NCBI GenBank assembly: GCA_041494245.1
Contig: JBGQAK010000019.1
Coordinates: 1 to 64,000, forward strand
Reading direction: 5' to 3'
Length of the DNA: 64,000 bases
DNA from: RBG-13-68-16 sp041494245
Lineage (GTDB): Bacteria > Acidobacteriota > Thermoanaerobaculia > Thermoanaerobaculales > Thermoanaerobaculaceae
Positions 56,241 through 63,936 of this stretch are shown one piece after another. The notes below the pieces were generated by a model that worked only from the letters and a program-made list of their open reading frames with translations, ran no database searches and was not told the origin of the DNA. The stretch's first letter is position 1; each line of letters opens with the position of its first letter. The position numbers were made by a program, and so were the translations under genes.

Positions 56241-58170
56241 CCGTGACCTCGGCCAGCTTCTTCTCGATCCGTTCCTTCTGGCCCTCCTCCTCCGGGTTAA
56301 GCGTCAGGGCCTTCCTGTACGCCTCGGCGGCCCTGGCCTTCTCGCCGCGCGCCCGGAAGAGGTCGCCCACGTGCTCGGTGACGGTCGCGTCGTACGGCTC
56401 GAGGCGGAGCCCCTCGGTGAGGTGCTTCTCGGCGCGGTCAAGCTCACCCAGGCGGAAGTACACCCAGCCCAGCGAGTCCTGAAAGGCACCCGAGGTCGGA
56501 TCCAAGCCTACGGCCTTGATCAGCATCGTGCGCGCCTCGTCGAGGTTGGCCCCTTTGTCCGCGAACATGTAGCCGAGGTAGTTGAGCGCCGTCGGGTTGT
56601 CGGGCTGCTTGACGAGCAGCTTGCGGAACTGCACCACCGCCTCGTCCCACTTCCCCGAGCGCTCCAGCGCCGCGGCATAGGCGAACAGCACCGCCGGAGG
56701 ATCGCCAAGGCGCGCCGAACCTTTCCCGCCACGCGTCGCAGCTTCCGCGTAGAGCTTGCGGCGGTCGAGGGCGCCCATGGCCGCGACCACGTCCTCCGCG
56801 TCTCCATCGAACAGGCGGTCCAGGATCGGCTTGACCGCTCCCTCGTCTCCGGCCGCGATCCCGAACTCCCCGAGCAGCGAGTCGCGCAGGCGCGTCGTCC
56901 CCTTCTCGTCCTCGATCTTGGTATCGCGGACGAAGGCGAAACCCTCGCGGTACGACTCGCGCAACCTGTAGTACTCACCCCAGAGGGCGAGCTGACGGCG
57001 GTCGAGCGGCCCGTTGGAGACCCTCCGCAGCCATGTCAGAGCCGCCTCGGTCTTGTGGTCCAGAAGCTCGAGGGTGGCGCGCTCCTGGGCGATCTCGGCG
57101 GCGGCCTCCTCGCTGGCCAGCTTCTTGTCCTGGACCTGCTTCCACAGCCCGTCGAGGAGCGTCCGCGCCTCCGCGAGGCGCCGGCTGTCGATCAGCAGGC
57201 GCGCGAGACCCAGCTCCGCGTCCGGGTCGTCGGGGTTGGCCGCGATCGCGCGCCGGTAGAGCTGCTCGGCCGCATCCACGTGGCCGTTGCTGGACTCCAA
57301 CATCGCCTTGAGCAGCAGCGCGTCGTGCTGGTTCGGGTCGCTCGCAAGCACCTGGTCGAGAACCTCCGTGGCCTTGTCGCGGTCACCCGCCCGTGCCAGC
57401 AGCGTCGCCCACCGCGTCAGGCCGGTGAGGGTCGCCCCTTCCTTCTTGAGGAACTCGCTTAGGACGTCTGCCGCCTCCTTGAACTTACGGTCGGCGGCCA
57501 GCGTGTCCACCAGCTCGAGGGTGGCCCGCGGCCGCAGCTCGGGCACCGCCGCGGCGCGCTTGAGGTAGGCCACGGCCTCGTCGTACTTGCCGGTCTGACG
57601 GAGCGCCTGGCCAGCCAACACCCACAGCCTCGCGTCGTTCGGTTGCTGGTCCAGCAAGGCCTGCACCTGCAGCCACGCCTGCGACCCCTTGCCCATGCGC
57701 AGGAGCGACTGCGCCAGCACCATCCGGGCCTGGTCCCCCTGCGGGAAGGCATCCACGCCCCTGGTCAGGTGGGCGACCGCCGCGTCCAGCTCAGCCTGGG
57801 ACTGAGCCGTCTGCGCAAGCAGAATCCCCAGCGTGGCCTCACCACCGGGGGTGAGGCGCGGGACCTTCCGCAGCTGCTTGACTGCCTCGTCGCTCATGCC
57901 GGCATCCGCCAGCGCGAGGCCGAACTCCTCCGCCAGCTCGGGGTTGTTTGGGTCGAGCCCGCTTGCACGGCGGAAGAGCTTCAGGCCTTCGGCGATCTCC
58001 CCGGAGGCCAGGCGGAGCTGCGCCTCAGCGACCAGCGCAAGAGCCTCGGCGGCGCTGCCGGACTGCTCCGACGGCGGCCCGCCGGCCAGGCCGAGCGCGG
58101 CGCCGGAAAACACCGCCACGGCGACGAGAATCGTTGCCAGACTTCGCCTCACCCTCACCTCCGGTGTCAT
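56224..58170 (-). CDS. Exported tetratricopeptide-repeat protein
   Basis: The protein is 648 aa. A signal peptide (about 1-29, LATILVAVAVFSGAALGLAGG) is followed by about a dozen TPR units. Examples are ASGEIAEGLKLFRRASGLDPNNPELAEEFG, YRRAIAANPDDPDAELGLARLL and LGWVYFRLGELDRAEKHLTEGLRLEPYDATVTEHVGDLF. The final units match the consensus best. It is probably periplasmic or outer-membrane associated and acts as a protein scaffold. It is first in the lolB-like/ispE operon, an arrangement common in delta-type genomes, where it may help lipoprotein or envelope assembly. Confidence 0.88.
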   Translation of the reverse strand: MTPEVRVRRSLATILVAVAVFSGAALGLAGGPPSEQSGSAAEALALVAEAQLRLASGEIAEGLKLFRRASGLDPNNPELAEEFGLALADAGMSDEAVKQLRKVPRLTPGGEATLGILLAQTAQSQAELDAAVAHLTRGVDAFPQGDQARMVLAQSLLRMGKGSQAWLQVQALLDQQPNDARLWVLAGQALRQTGKYDEAVAYLKRAAAVPELRPRATLELVDTLAADRKFKEAADVLSEFLKKEGATLTGLTRWATLLARAGDRDKATEVLDQVLASDPNQHDALLLKAMLESSNGHVDAAEQLYRRAIAANPDDPDAELGLARLLIDSRRLAEARTLLDGLWKQVQDKKLASEEAAAEIAQERATLELLDHKTEAALTWLRRVSNGPLDRRQLALWGEYYRLRESYREGFAFVRDTKIEDEKGTTRLRDSLLGEFGIAAGDEGAVKPILDRLFDGDAEDVVAAMGALDRRKLYAEAATRGGKGSARLGDPPAVLFAYAAALERSGKWDEAVVQFRKLLVKQPDNPTALNYLGYMFADKGANLDEARTMLIKAVGLDPTSGAFQDSLGWVYFRLGELDRAEKHLTEGLRLEPYDATVTEHVGDLFRARGEKARAAEAYRKALTLNPEEEGQKERIEKKLAEVTGAPAP

Positions 58171-58205
58171 TGTAGTCCTTTCATCAGGTCTTCAATCCCG
58201 GGGGT

Positions 58206-59138
58206 TCAGGGGTGGTCGCTCCACGTGGGCACCGTGGTCTTCGCCTCGGAGGGCAGGACCGCGACGTCGCGGGCGCCCGGGACGCTGACCTGCCCGCGCA
58301 GGCGCCGCCCCCCTTTCGCGAGGACCATCAGGGCTTCGCCGCCGACGGCCACCACCTCGTCGCCCGCCGCAGCCAGTGCGGCAACGGGGGCCGGCAGCGG
58401 GGTGCGGAAGTGCTCCTTGAGCGGCTGTTTCGCCGGGGGGTCCACCTTCAGCGCGAGCACCTCGCCCGTCACGCTGGTGCCGAGCCCCACGAGAACGTCC
58501 TTGCCATTGGGCGCCAGGCACAGGCAGCGCACCTCGCCGGAGACTGGGAAGACGCCGCGAACACGCCCCTCACCCAGCACGACCACAGCCGGCGCGGCTC
58601 CTCCGGTCGCCGCAACAGCGAAGCCGCCGTCGTTCGCGACCACGACCTGGCTCGCGTCGCCGGGGAGCGCGACCGCGTGCGGCGTCCCGAACTCCAGGGC
58701 CGCGACGAGGATCAGGGCGTGCGCCCCCGCCTCGGCCGGGATCACGGCGACGACGCGGCCGTCCAGGGACGACGCGGCGCGCCGCGCCCCCGTCACCCCG
58801 GGGAGTGGGAAGCGCTGCAGCGGGACCCGCTCAGGGTACGAGAGGGTTGCGAGAAAGCCGGGCATCACCACGTGCATTCGGTCGTAGTCGGCGAAGAACA
58901 TCGGGAAGACACGTCCGGGCCACCGTTCGGTCCTACCGCTCGCGGCAATGACCGCCGTGGCATCCTCACCCCTCAGAGGGACGACGAGGCGCCCGTCGGG
59001 GGCCGCAAACACCGCCAGCCCCTCCGAAGGCAGAGGCACCTTCTGGATAATGGTCGGGCCCGCGACGTCCACGAACACCACCTCGCGCGGACAGAGGACC
59101 GCGGCAACGGTCGCGGCGAGCAGAGCGGCGGCAGGCAT
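58206..59138 (-). CDS. Exported protein, probably beta-propeller
   Basis: A 310-aa protein from ATG 59138, with a short signal-like N-terminus (MPAAALLAATVAAVLC). The body has repeated strand-turn units with small residues: VPLPSEGLAVFAAPDGRLVVPL, ASSLDGRVVAVIPAEAG, VALPGDASQVVVANDGGFAVAA and CLCLAPNGKDVLVGLG. These fit a six- or seven-blade propeller of YVTN/WD-like type. Function is unknown; ligand or protein binding in the periplasm is likely. It is divergent from queG (34-nt gap) and lies 35 nt upstream of the TPR gene, in the same direction. Confidence 0.6.
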   Translation of the reverse strand: MPAAALLAATVAAVLCPREVVFVDVAGPTIIQKVPLPSEGLAVFAAPDGRLVVPLRGEDATAVIAASGRTERWPGRVFPMFFADYDRMHVVMPGFLATLSYPERVPLQRFPLPGVTGARRAASSLDGRVVAVIPAEAGAHALILVAALEFGTPHAVALPGDASQVVVANDGGFAVAATGGAAPAVVVLGEGRVRGVFPVSGEVRCLCLAPNGKDVLVGLGTSVTGEVLALKVDPPAKQPLKEHFRTPLPAPVAALAAAGDEVVAVGGEALMVLAKGGRRLRGQVSVPGARDVAVLPSEAKTTVPTWSDHP

Positions 59139-59172
59139 CCGCCGAGTGTACAGCCTTCGGTAGACTTGCCGG

Positions 59173-60141
59173 GTGTCCGGGCAGCTGGCCACCGAGATCA
59201 AGGGCTTCGCGAGGGACACCCTGGGCTTCGACCTCGTGGGCATCACGACCGCCGAACCTCTGGCGGGCGCGGAGCACCTTGCCCGCTGGGTGGCCGAAGG
59301 GGCCCACGGCGACATGGGCTACATGGCCGAGACCGCACACCTGCGTGGGGACCCGGGGAGCATGCTGCCCGGCGCCCGGAGCGTGGTGTGCGTGGCGATG
59401 AGCTACCACACCGAGCCGGAGCCGCCGGAGCTGGTCGCCCGGCGGGGGCGGGTCGTCGTCGCCCGCTACGCGAGGCGTAAGGATTACCACAAGGTCATCA
59501 AGGCCCGGCTCGTACGCCTCGGACGCTTCGTTGCCGAGCGCGCCCACGGGACGCAGTGGCGTGCCGCCTGCGATACCGCCCCGGTTCTGGAGAAGGAACT
59601 GGCGCAGCGTGCCGGCCTCGGCTGGATCGGCAAGAACACCTGCATGATCAACCGGACGCTGGGGAGCGAGCTGCTGCTCGGGGAGCTGCTGACGACGGTG
59701 GAGCTGCCCGCCGACACCCCCGAGGAGGACCATTGCGGGACGTGCACCGCGTGCCTGACCGCCTGTCCGACCCGGGCCCTCCTCGGACCGCAGAGTCTCG
59801 ATGCCAGGCTCTGCATCTCCTTCCTGACGATCGAGAACCGGGGTCCGATGCCGTCCGCGCTCCTCCCCGCTCTTGGGGGCCATCTCTTCGGGTGCGACAT
59901 CTGCCAGGCGGTCTGCCCGTGGAACCTCCATGCGCCCCCGTCGTGCGCGCGGCCGCTTGCCACCCGGAGACCGCTCGCCGAGCTCTCGTGGGAGGCCGTG
60001 GAGAGGCCGGACGAGGCCGCCTGGATGCAGCTCTCCGCCGGCACGCCCATGCGCCGTCTCGACTTCCCACGCATGCGGCGAAACCTGGCCGCGATCGCCC
60101 CGGCGGTGCGCCCGGAAGACCCCGAGGAGGGATCAAGATGA
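59173..60141 (+). CDS. queG: Epoxyqueuosine reductase QueG
   Basis: The protein is 322 aa and carries out the last step of queuosine synthesis in tRNA, using cobalamin and two 4Fe-4S clusters. The N-terminal B12-binding part (FDLVGITTAEPL, ARYARRKDYHKVIKARL) is followed by GLGWIGKNTCMINRTLGS. The clusters are in CGTCTACLTACPT and CDICQAVCPWN. GTG at 59173. The queuosine precursor genes are not in this window. The stop overlaps the Rieske protein start by ATGA. Confidence 0.95.
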   Translation: MSGQLATEIKGFARDTLGFDLVGITTAEPLAGAEHLARWVAEGAHGDMGYMAETAHLRGDPGSMLPGARSVVCVAMSYHTEPEPPELVARRGRVVVARYARRKDYHKVIKARLVRLGRFVAERAHGTQWRAACDTAPVLEKELAQRAGLGWIGKNTCMINRTLGSELLLGELLTTVELPADTPEEDHCGTCTACLTACPTRALLGPQSLDARLCISFLTIENRGPMPSALLPALGGHLFGCDICQAVCPWNLHAPPSCARPLATRRPLAELSWEAVERPDEAAWMQLSAGTPMRRLDFPRMRRNLAAIAPAVRPEDPEEGSR

Positions 60142-60527
60142 CCGAAGACCCCCGCTGGCGGCCCCTGATTGCGGAGGACGAGATTCCGGAGGGTGGTTTC
60201 ACCTTCCTGTACCGGGCCGGTCCAACCACCGAGACCGGCATCCTCCTCCGCACGACGGTGGGCGTACGCGCCTGGCGAAGCGTCTGCCGGCACTTCTCCG
60301 TGCCGCTGGACCACGAGAACCCCGGCCGCTTCCTCACGGCCGACCGAAGCCTCCTGGTGTGCACCCAGCATGCTGCCCTCTACCGCCCCGAGGACGGCGT
60401 GTGCATCGCCGGGCCGTGCCGGGGGGCCAGCCTGCGGCCGCTCCAGATCGCGGTGAGGCAGGGTTTGGTGTGTCTCGACACCGCGTCGTTTCCGGGTCCC
60501 CTGGCCGGTTTTCGGTCGGCTCCTTGA
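60138..60527 (+). CDS. Rieske-type 2Fe-2S protein
   Basis: A 129-aa ferredoxin-like Rieske protein. The cluster ligands lie in CRHFSVPL (Cys-x-His) and CTQHAALY (Cys-x2-His), followed by the Pro/Gly loop GPCRGASLRPL. No membrane anchor or oxygenase domain is present, so it is a soluble electron carrier of the NirD/ferredoxin type. Its start overlaps queG by 4 nt, which suggests it serves QueG or is at least co-made with it. The sigma-70 promoter of the next gene begins inside its stop codon. Confidence 0.85.
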   Translation: MTEDPRWRPLIAEDEIPEGGFTFLYRAGPTTETGILLRTTVGVRAWRSVCRHFSVPLDHENPGRFLTADRSLLVCTQHAALYRPEDGVCIAGPCRGASLRPLQIAVRQGLVCLDTASFPGPLAGFRSAP

Positions 60528-60552
60528 CATTTTGCCCCGGTGGGTCTATAAA
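60524..60552 (+). promoter_or_regulatory. Near-consensus sigma-70 promoter
   Basis: TTGACA (60524-60529) and TATAAA (60547-60552) are separated by exactly 17 nt. This is the best promoter seen in the window. The -35 box overlaps the TGA stop of the Rieske gene. Transcription would start at about 60559 and give a leader of about 200 nt before the lipoprotein ATG. Confidence 0.85.
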
Positions 60553-60558
60553 CCGCGC

Positions 60559-60761
60559 CTCAGAGGGCCTAAATAGGGTTCCTCGCGGAGGTGGTGGCCC
60601 GCCGGAATCAAGAAAGAGGAGCGACTAACGCGGGCTCCCACCGCGCTCGGGCAGCCGGTGATCTCCCGTTTGTGCCAAGTTGCACATCGAACAGCAAGAG
60701 AGTAGGATGCGAACCGGCATCGCAAGATGCCAACCTCAGGCAGGAGGAAAGGAGAGCTGAG
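60559..60761 (+). ncRNA. Structured 5' leader or small RNA upstream of the lipoprotein gene
   Basis: Between the strong promoter and ATG 60762 there is no ORF of note. GGTGGTGGCCCGC (60590-60602) pairs with GCGGGCTCCCACC (60630-60642), a stem of 11 paired positions with a 2-nt internal mismatch and a 27-nt loop. CTCAG near the 5' end can pair with CTGAG just before the ATG. An extended AGGAGG/GGAGAG purine tract serves as ribosome-binding site. I cannot match it to a known riboswitch; an independent RNA such as a divergent 6S RNA is possible. Confidence 0.45.
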
Positions 60762-61382
60762 ATGCGCAAGAGTCACGTTTCCGTTGGTGTGTTGCTGTTG
60801 GTTTCGGCCGTCCTGGCCGTCGGCTGCGCGAAGTCCCCGCAGCAGGAGGTCGATGCTGCAAAGGCCGCGCTGACCGCCGCTGAGCAGGCTGAGGCCCCGA
60901 AGTACGCCGCCGAGGCGTGGGACAAGGCCCAGCAGGGCATGAACGCGGTCAATGCCGAGCTCGAGGCCCAGAACGCCAAGTTCGCCCTGTTCCGCTCGTA
61001 CACCAAGGCCAAGCAGCTCGTCGCCGACGCCACCAACGCCGCCAACGCCGCCAAGGACGCCGCCATTGCGGGCAAGGAGAAGGCGAAGAACGAGGCCAAG
61101 GCCGCCATCGACGCAGCCAAGGCAGCTCTCGACGGTGCGAACAAGCTGTTCGCCGACGTCGAGAAGTGCCAGCGCGCGAAGAGGGCGAAGGAAGTGAAGA
61201 AGGACCTCGAAACCGTCAAGGGCAACCTCGAGGGGTACAAGAACCAGGTCGCCGAGCTTGATGGCAAGTTCTCCAAGGAGGACTTCTTCGGCGCCAAGGC
61301 GCAGGCCGACACCCTGAAGGGTCAGCTCGAGCCGGTTGCCAAGGACCTCGAGGGCATCAAGACCAAGTTCAAGTGCAAGTAA
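60762..61382 (+). CDS. Alanine-rich coiled-coil lipoprotein
   Basis: The protein is 206 aa. A signal peptide ends at the lipobox LAVGC (Cys22). The mature part is almost wholly helical with regular Ala/Lys/Glu heptads (VDAAKAALTAAEQAEAPKY, ANAAKDAAIAGKEKAKNEAK). It resembles DUF4398-type and Lpp-like envelope lipoproteins, and its Lys-rich C-terminus ends in KTKFKCK. Strong promoter, strong ribosome-binding site and the L,D-transpeptidases downstream suggest an abundant envelope protein, possibly linked to or spanning toward peptidoglycan. Covalent linkage through a C-terminal Lys, as in Lpp, is speculation. Confidence 0.8.
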   Translation: MRKSHVSVGVLLLVSAVLAVGCAKSPQQEVDAAKAALTAAEQAEAPKYAAEAWDKAQQGMNAVNAELEAQNAKFALFRSYTKAKQLVADATNAANAAKDAAIAGKEKAKNEAKAAIDAAKAALDGANKLFADVEKCQRAKRAKEVKKDLETVKGNLEGYKNQVAELDGKFSKEDFFGAKAQADTLKGQLEPVAKDLEGIKTKFKCK

Positions 61383-61406
61383 GTCTTTTGCGTCTCGATC
61401 ATGAGC

Positions 61407-61434
61407 GAACGGCGGCGGGAAACCGCCGCCGTTC
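61407..61434 (+). terminator. 12-bp perfect hairpin with GAAA loop after the lipoprotein gene
   Basis: GAACGGCGGCGG-GAAA-CCGCCGCCGTTC is a perfect 12-bp stem closed by a GNRA tetraloop. It ends 4 nt before the ATG of the first L,D-transpeptidase. There is no T run after it. It probably stabilises the lipoprotein mRNA 3' end or limits read-through and translation of the next gene. Confidence 0.65.
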
Positions 61435-61438
61435 TGCT

Positions 61439-62494
61439 ATGCCCGTGGTGCTCGCGCTGGCGGTGGCCGCGGCTGCGTCCGCCTGCTCCCACCACCGCGC
61501 GCCCGAGATGGAGGGCGCCCGGCGCGCCGCGAAGCACGCCGTCGCGATCGTCCGCCCCACCGCCCCGAAGCAGGCCAGACTCATCGAGCAGCTGGTCGCG
61601 CTGGCCGAGATCGCGACGGCCGCGGAGGCGAACGCCCCGTGGTGGGTGGGATCTCTCGGGAGGACCCAGGCGGCGTGGCTGCGCGTCGCGCATGCGTCGC
61701 ACGAGGCCACGGCGTCCGTCACGTCCGTGCTCAACCAGGCCCGAATGAGCCACAGTACAGTGTACCCCGACGTGCGCAACGAGGTGGTCCGCGCGCAGGC
61801 CGAGATCAGAGAGGCGGGCATGTCGCGCCGCGAAGCGGCGGCGATGGAGAACGCCATCATGGGCCTGAAGCTTTCCGAGAAGCTGGCCGCCGCCGGGCGT
61901 CACGGGCAGGCGTTGGACGAGCTGCGGGCCGCGCGCGAGAATGCGGCCATCATCCACCACACATGGGCGTCGCTGCACGCGCGTCTGGCGGACCCTGCCA
62001 ACCTGCGGATGTGGCGGCAGTGGGGGGACCTCACGATCGAGGAGAGCCGGCAGACGGGCGACTCGGTGATCCTGGTGGACAAGTTGCGCCGGAGGGTCAC
62101 GATCTACCGCGCCGGCCAGTCGGTCGTCCGTTTCCCGGCGGAGCTGGGCGCCAACGGTTTGCGCCGCAAGGAGCACGCAGGCGACCGCGCGACCCCCGAG
62201 GGGATGTACACGGTGGTCCAGATCAAGGAGGCGCCGCGCACCAAGTTCCACAAGGCGCTCCTGCTCAACTATCCCAACGACGAGGACCGCATGCGCTTCG
62301 CGCTCGGTCAGCGCCGGGGGGAGATCTCGGCCAGGGCGGGGATCGGAAGCTTGATCGAGATCCACGGTGCCGGCGGCGAGGGCAGGGACTGGACGGACGG
62401 GTGTATTGCGTTGACCAATGAGGACATGGACCGCCTGTTCCAGCAGGTGCGTCTCGGAACTGCGGTTACCATTGTCGGGACCTATGAGCACTGA
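61439..62494 (+). CDS. L,D-transpeptidase family lipoprotein (YafK/ErfK-like)
   Basis: The protein is 351 aa. A short signal peptide has a lipobox ASAC (Cys16). A helical region (about 20-180) precedes the YkuD catalytic domain: SVILVDKLRRRVTIYRAGQSV, GDRATPEGMYTVVQIKEAP, then His309 (IEIHGAGG) and nucleophile Cys322 in TDGCIALTNEDM. The residue before Gly-Cys is Asp instead of the usual His, as in YafK-type members. It would form or cut peptidoglycan cross-links, or attach proteins to peptidoglycan. Its end overlaps the next gene by 11 nt. Confidence 0.85.
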   Translation: MPVVLALAVAAAASACSHHRAPEMEGARRAAKHAVAIVRPTAPKQARLIEQLVALAEIATAAEANAPWWVGSLGRTQAAWLRVAHASHEATASVTSVLNQARMSHSTVYPDVRNEVVRAQAEIREAGMSRREAAAMENAIMGLKLSEKLAAAGRHGQALDELRAARENAAIIHHTWASLHARLADPANLRMWRQWGDLTIEESRQTGDSVILVDKLRRRVTIYRAGQSVVRFPAELGANGLRRKEHAGDRATPEGMYTVVQIKEAPRTKFHKALLLNYPNDEDRMRFALGQRRGEISARAGIGSLIEIHGAGGEGRDWTDGCIALTNEDMDRLFQQVRLGTAVTIVGTYEH

Positions 62495-63182
62495 GCCCGA
62501 GGTGGACACCCATCTCGAGGGGCCAGCGCCGAAGAAGCGGTGGCTGCCCGTCGTAGGGCTGTTCTTCGCGGCCGTCGCGGTGCTGTGCTGCGGGAGCGCC
62601 GCGGTGCTCGCGCGCCTCGGCCGGCCGTTCGTCGCCAGTTCCTTCAACGCCACGCCGTCCGCGGCCTTTATAGACGCCGACGCTTCTCTCCTGCGCAGGC
62701 GCGCAGTAGCGGCCGAGAAGGAGATCGAGAGGGTCCACCCCAAGGGGGTCTACATCGTCGTGGATACCTACCGGAACCGGCTCCAGCTGGTCAAGAACGG
62801 CAAGGTCATCCGGACGGCGGTCTGCTCGACGGGGACCGGCATCGTGCTGAAGGACCCGCGCAACGGGAAGACCTGGATCTTCGACACCCCATTGGGGGAG
62901 CGCACGGTTGAGAGAAAGGTGAAGCACCCGGTGTGGGCCAAGCCGGACTGGGCGTTCGTCGAGGAGGGCGTGATTCCGCCCAAAGACCCGAACGAGCGCT
63001 TCGACGACGCCTCGCTGGGGGACTACGCCCTCTACATCGGGGACGGCTACATCATCCACGGGACGCTCTTCAAGAGCCTCCTCGGCCGCCGCGTCACCCA
63101 CGGGTGCATCAGGCTCGGCGACGAGGATCTGGAGTTCTTCTACAAGCATGCGCCGATCGGCACTCGCGTGTATCTCTATTAG
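62484..63182 (+). CDS. L,D-transpeptidase, membrane-anchored
   Basis: The protein is 232 aa from ATG 62484. A membrane segment (about 22-45) anchors a YkuD domain that opens with VYIVVDTYRNRLQLVKNGKV. The catalytic set is complete: His192 (IIHGTLF), His206 and Cys208 in THGCIRLGDEDL. It likely makes 3-3 cross-links in peptidoglycan or links lipoproteins. It overlaps both neighbours in a three-gene run. Confidence 0.92.
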   Translation: MSTEPEVDTHLEGPAPKKRWLPVVGLFFAAVAVLCCGSAAVLARLGRPFVASSFNATPSAAFIDADASLLRRRAVAAEKEIERVHPKGVYIVVDTYRNRLQLVKNGKVIRTAVCSTGTGIVLKDPRNGKTWIFDTPLGERTVERKVKHPVWAKPDWAFVEEGVIPPKDPNERFDDASLGDYALYIGDGYIIHGTLFKSLLGRRVTHGCIRLGDEDLEFFYKHAPIGTRVYLY

Positions 63183-63834
63183 CCTGGCGGCCGCGGGCGC
63201 CAGGGCGGGGGACGTTCCGCCCGACGCCGCCCGCGTGGCCACGCTTGAGATGGAAGCCGGACTGGCCAAGCGGCCCTCCGTCTACCTCGTCCTGGACCCC
63301 CAGCGCAGGATGCTCGAGATCAAGGCGCGAGGCACGGTCCTGGACACGATCCAGCTCGCAGGCATCGAGATCATGAGCCAGCAGCCGGTGCTGCGCGCCC
63401 AGCACCCCACCCACCCCCCGATCCCTGCAGTGTGGACCGTGAAGGAGGGCCCCGGCGACACCGACCGCGAGGTGGTCGCCCCCAAGGAACTGCGGCCGGC
63501 CCCCAAGGATGACGAGGAGGGTGAGTCGGCCGAGCCCACTCCGGGCGCGATCCCTGCCGCGCCGACGCCCACCCCGACACCGGTGCCGATGCCGCCTCCG
63601 TCCTACCGCAGCCGGCTCACCAACGGCTGGGACATCTGGATTACCGACCGGCTCCCGCCGCAGAGTTTTTTCGGCACGCTCATGGCGGCGGTGCGCGACG
63701 GATGGCGCCGCTTGCGCGGGCTCGGCGAGGACCACGTCCCGGCCGTCACGCTGGCGATGACCGACGAGGACGCGCGCCGCGTCCACCATCTCATGCGCAG
63801 CGGCACACCGATCCTCATCGTGAGCGAGCTGTAG
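63148..63834 (+). CDS. L,D-transpeptidase-like protein without the catalytic motif
   Basis: A 228-aa protein with a signal peptide (cleavage near GARAG, residue 21). RPSVYLVLDPQRRMLEIKARGTVLD resembles the start of a YkuD domain. VTLAMTDEDARRVHHLMRSGTPILIV resembles its end (compare IALTNEDMDRLFQQVRLGTAVTIV in the first gene of the run). The intervening HGC-type active site is missing and replaced by a Pro/Thr-rich linker (about 125-152). It starts 35 nt inside the preceding gene. It may be a regulator or partner of the active enzymes; the relationship is judged by eye. Confidence 0.6.
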   Translation: MRRSALACISISLAAAGARAGDVPPDAARVATLEMEAGLAKRPSVYLVLDPQRRMLEIKARGTVLDTIQLAGIEIMSQQPVLRAQHPTHPPIPAVWTVKEGPGDTDREVVAPKELRPAPKDDEEGESAEPTPGAIPAAPTPTPTPVPMPPPSYRSRLTNGWDIWITDRLPPQSFFGTLMAAVRDGWRRLRGLGEDHVPAVTLAMTDEDARRVHHLMRSGTPILIVSEL

Positions 63835-63873
63835 CCACCGGCCGCCCGCCCAGACAAAACACATCAGACACAA

Positions 63874-63895
63874 GAACCCTCCACCAGGAGGGTTC
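63874..63895. terminator. Hairpin between convergent genes
   Basis: GAACCCTCC-ACCA-GGAGGGTTC is a perfect 9-bp stem with 4-nt loop, 40 nt after the last plus-strand gene and 42 nt before the end of a minus-strand gene. It is followed by T-rich sequence (GCCTTTCTTG about 10 nt later). A bidirectional terminator is likely. Confidence 0.65.
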
Positions 63896-63936
63896 GTTGC
63901 CTATTGCCTTTCTTGTCTATTCCCTCTTACCTGCTT

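Noticed and set aside
58905..58950. Second TetR operator (ACCGTTCGGTC)
   Set aside because: It is a short, one-sided match inside the coding sequence of the propeller protein.
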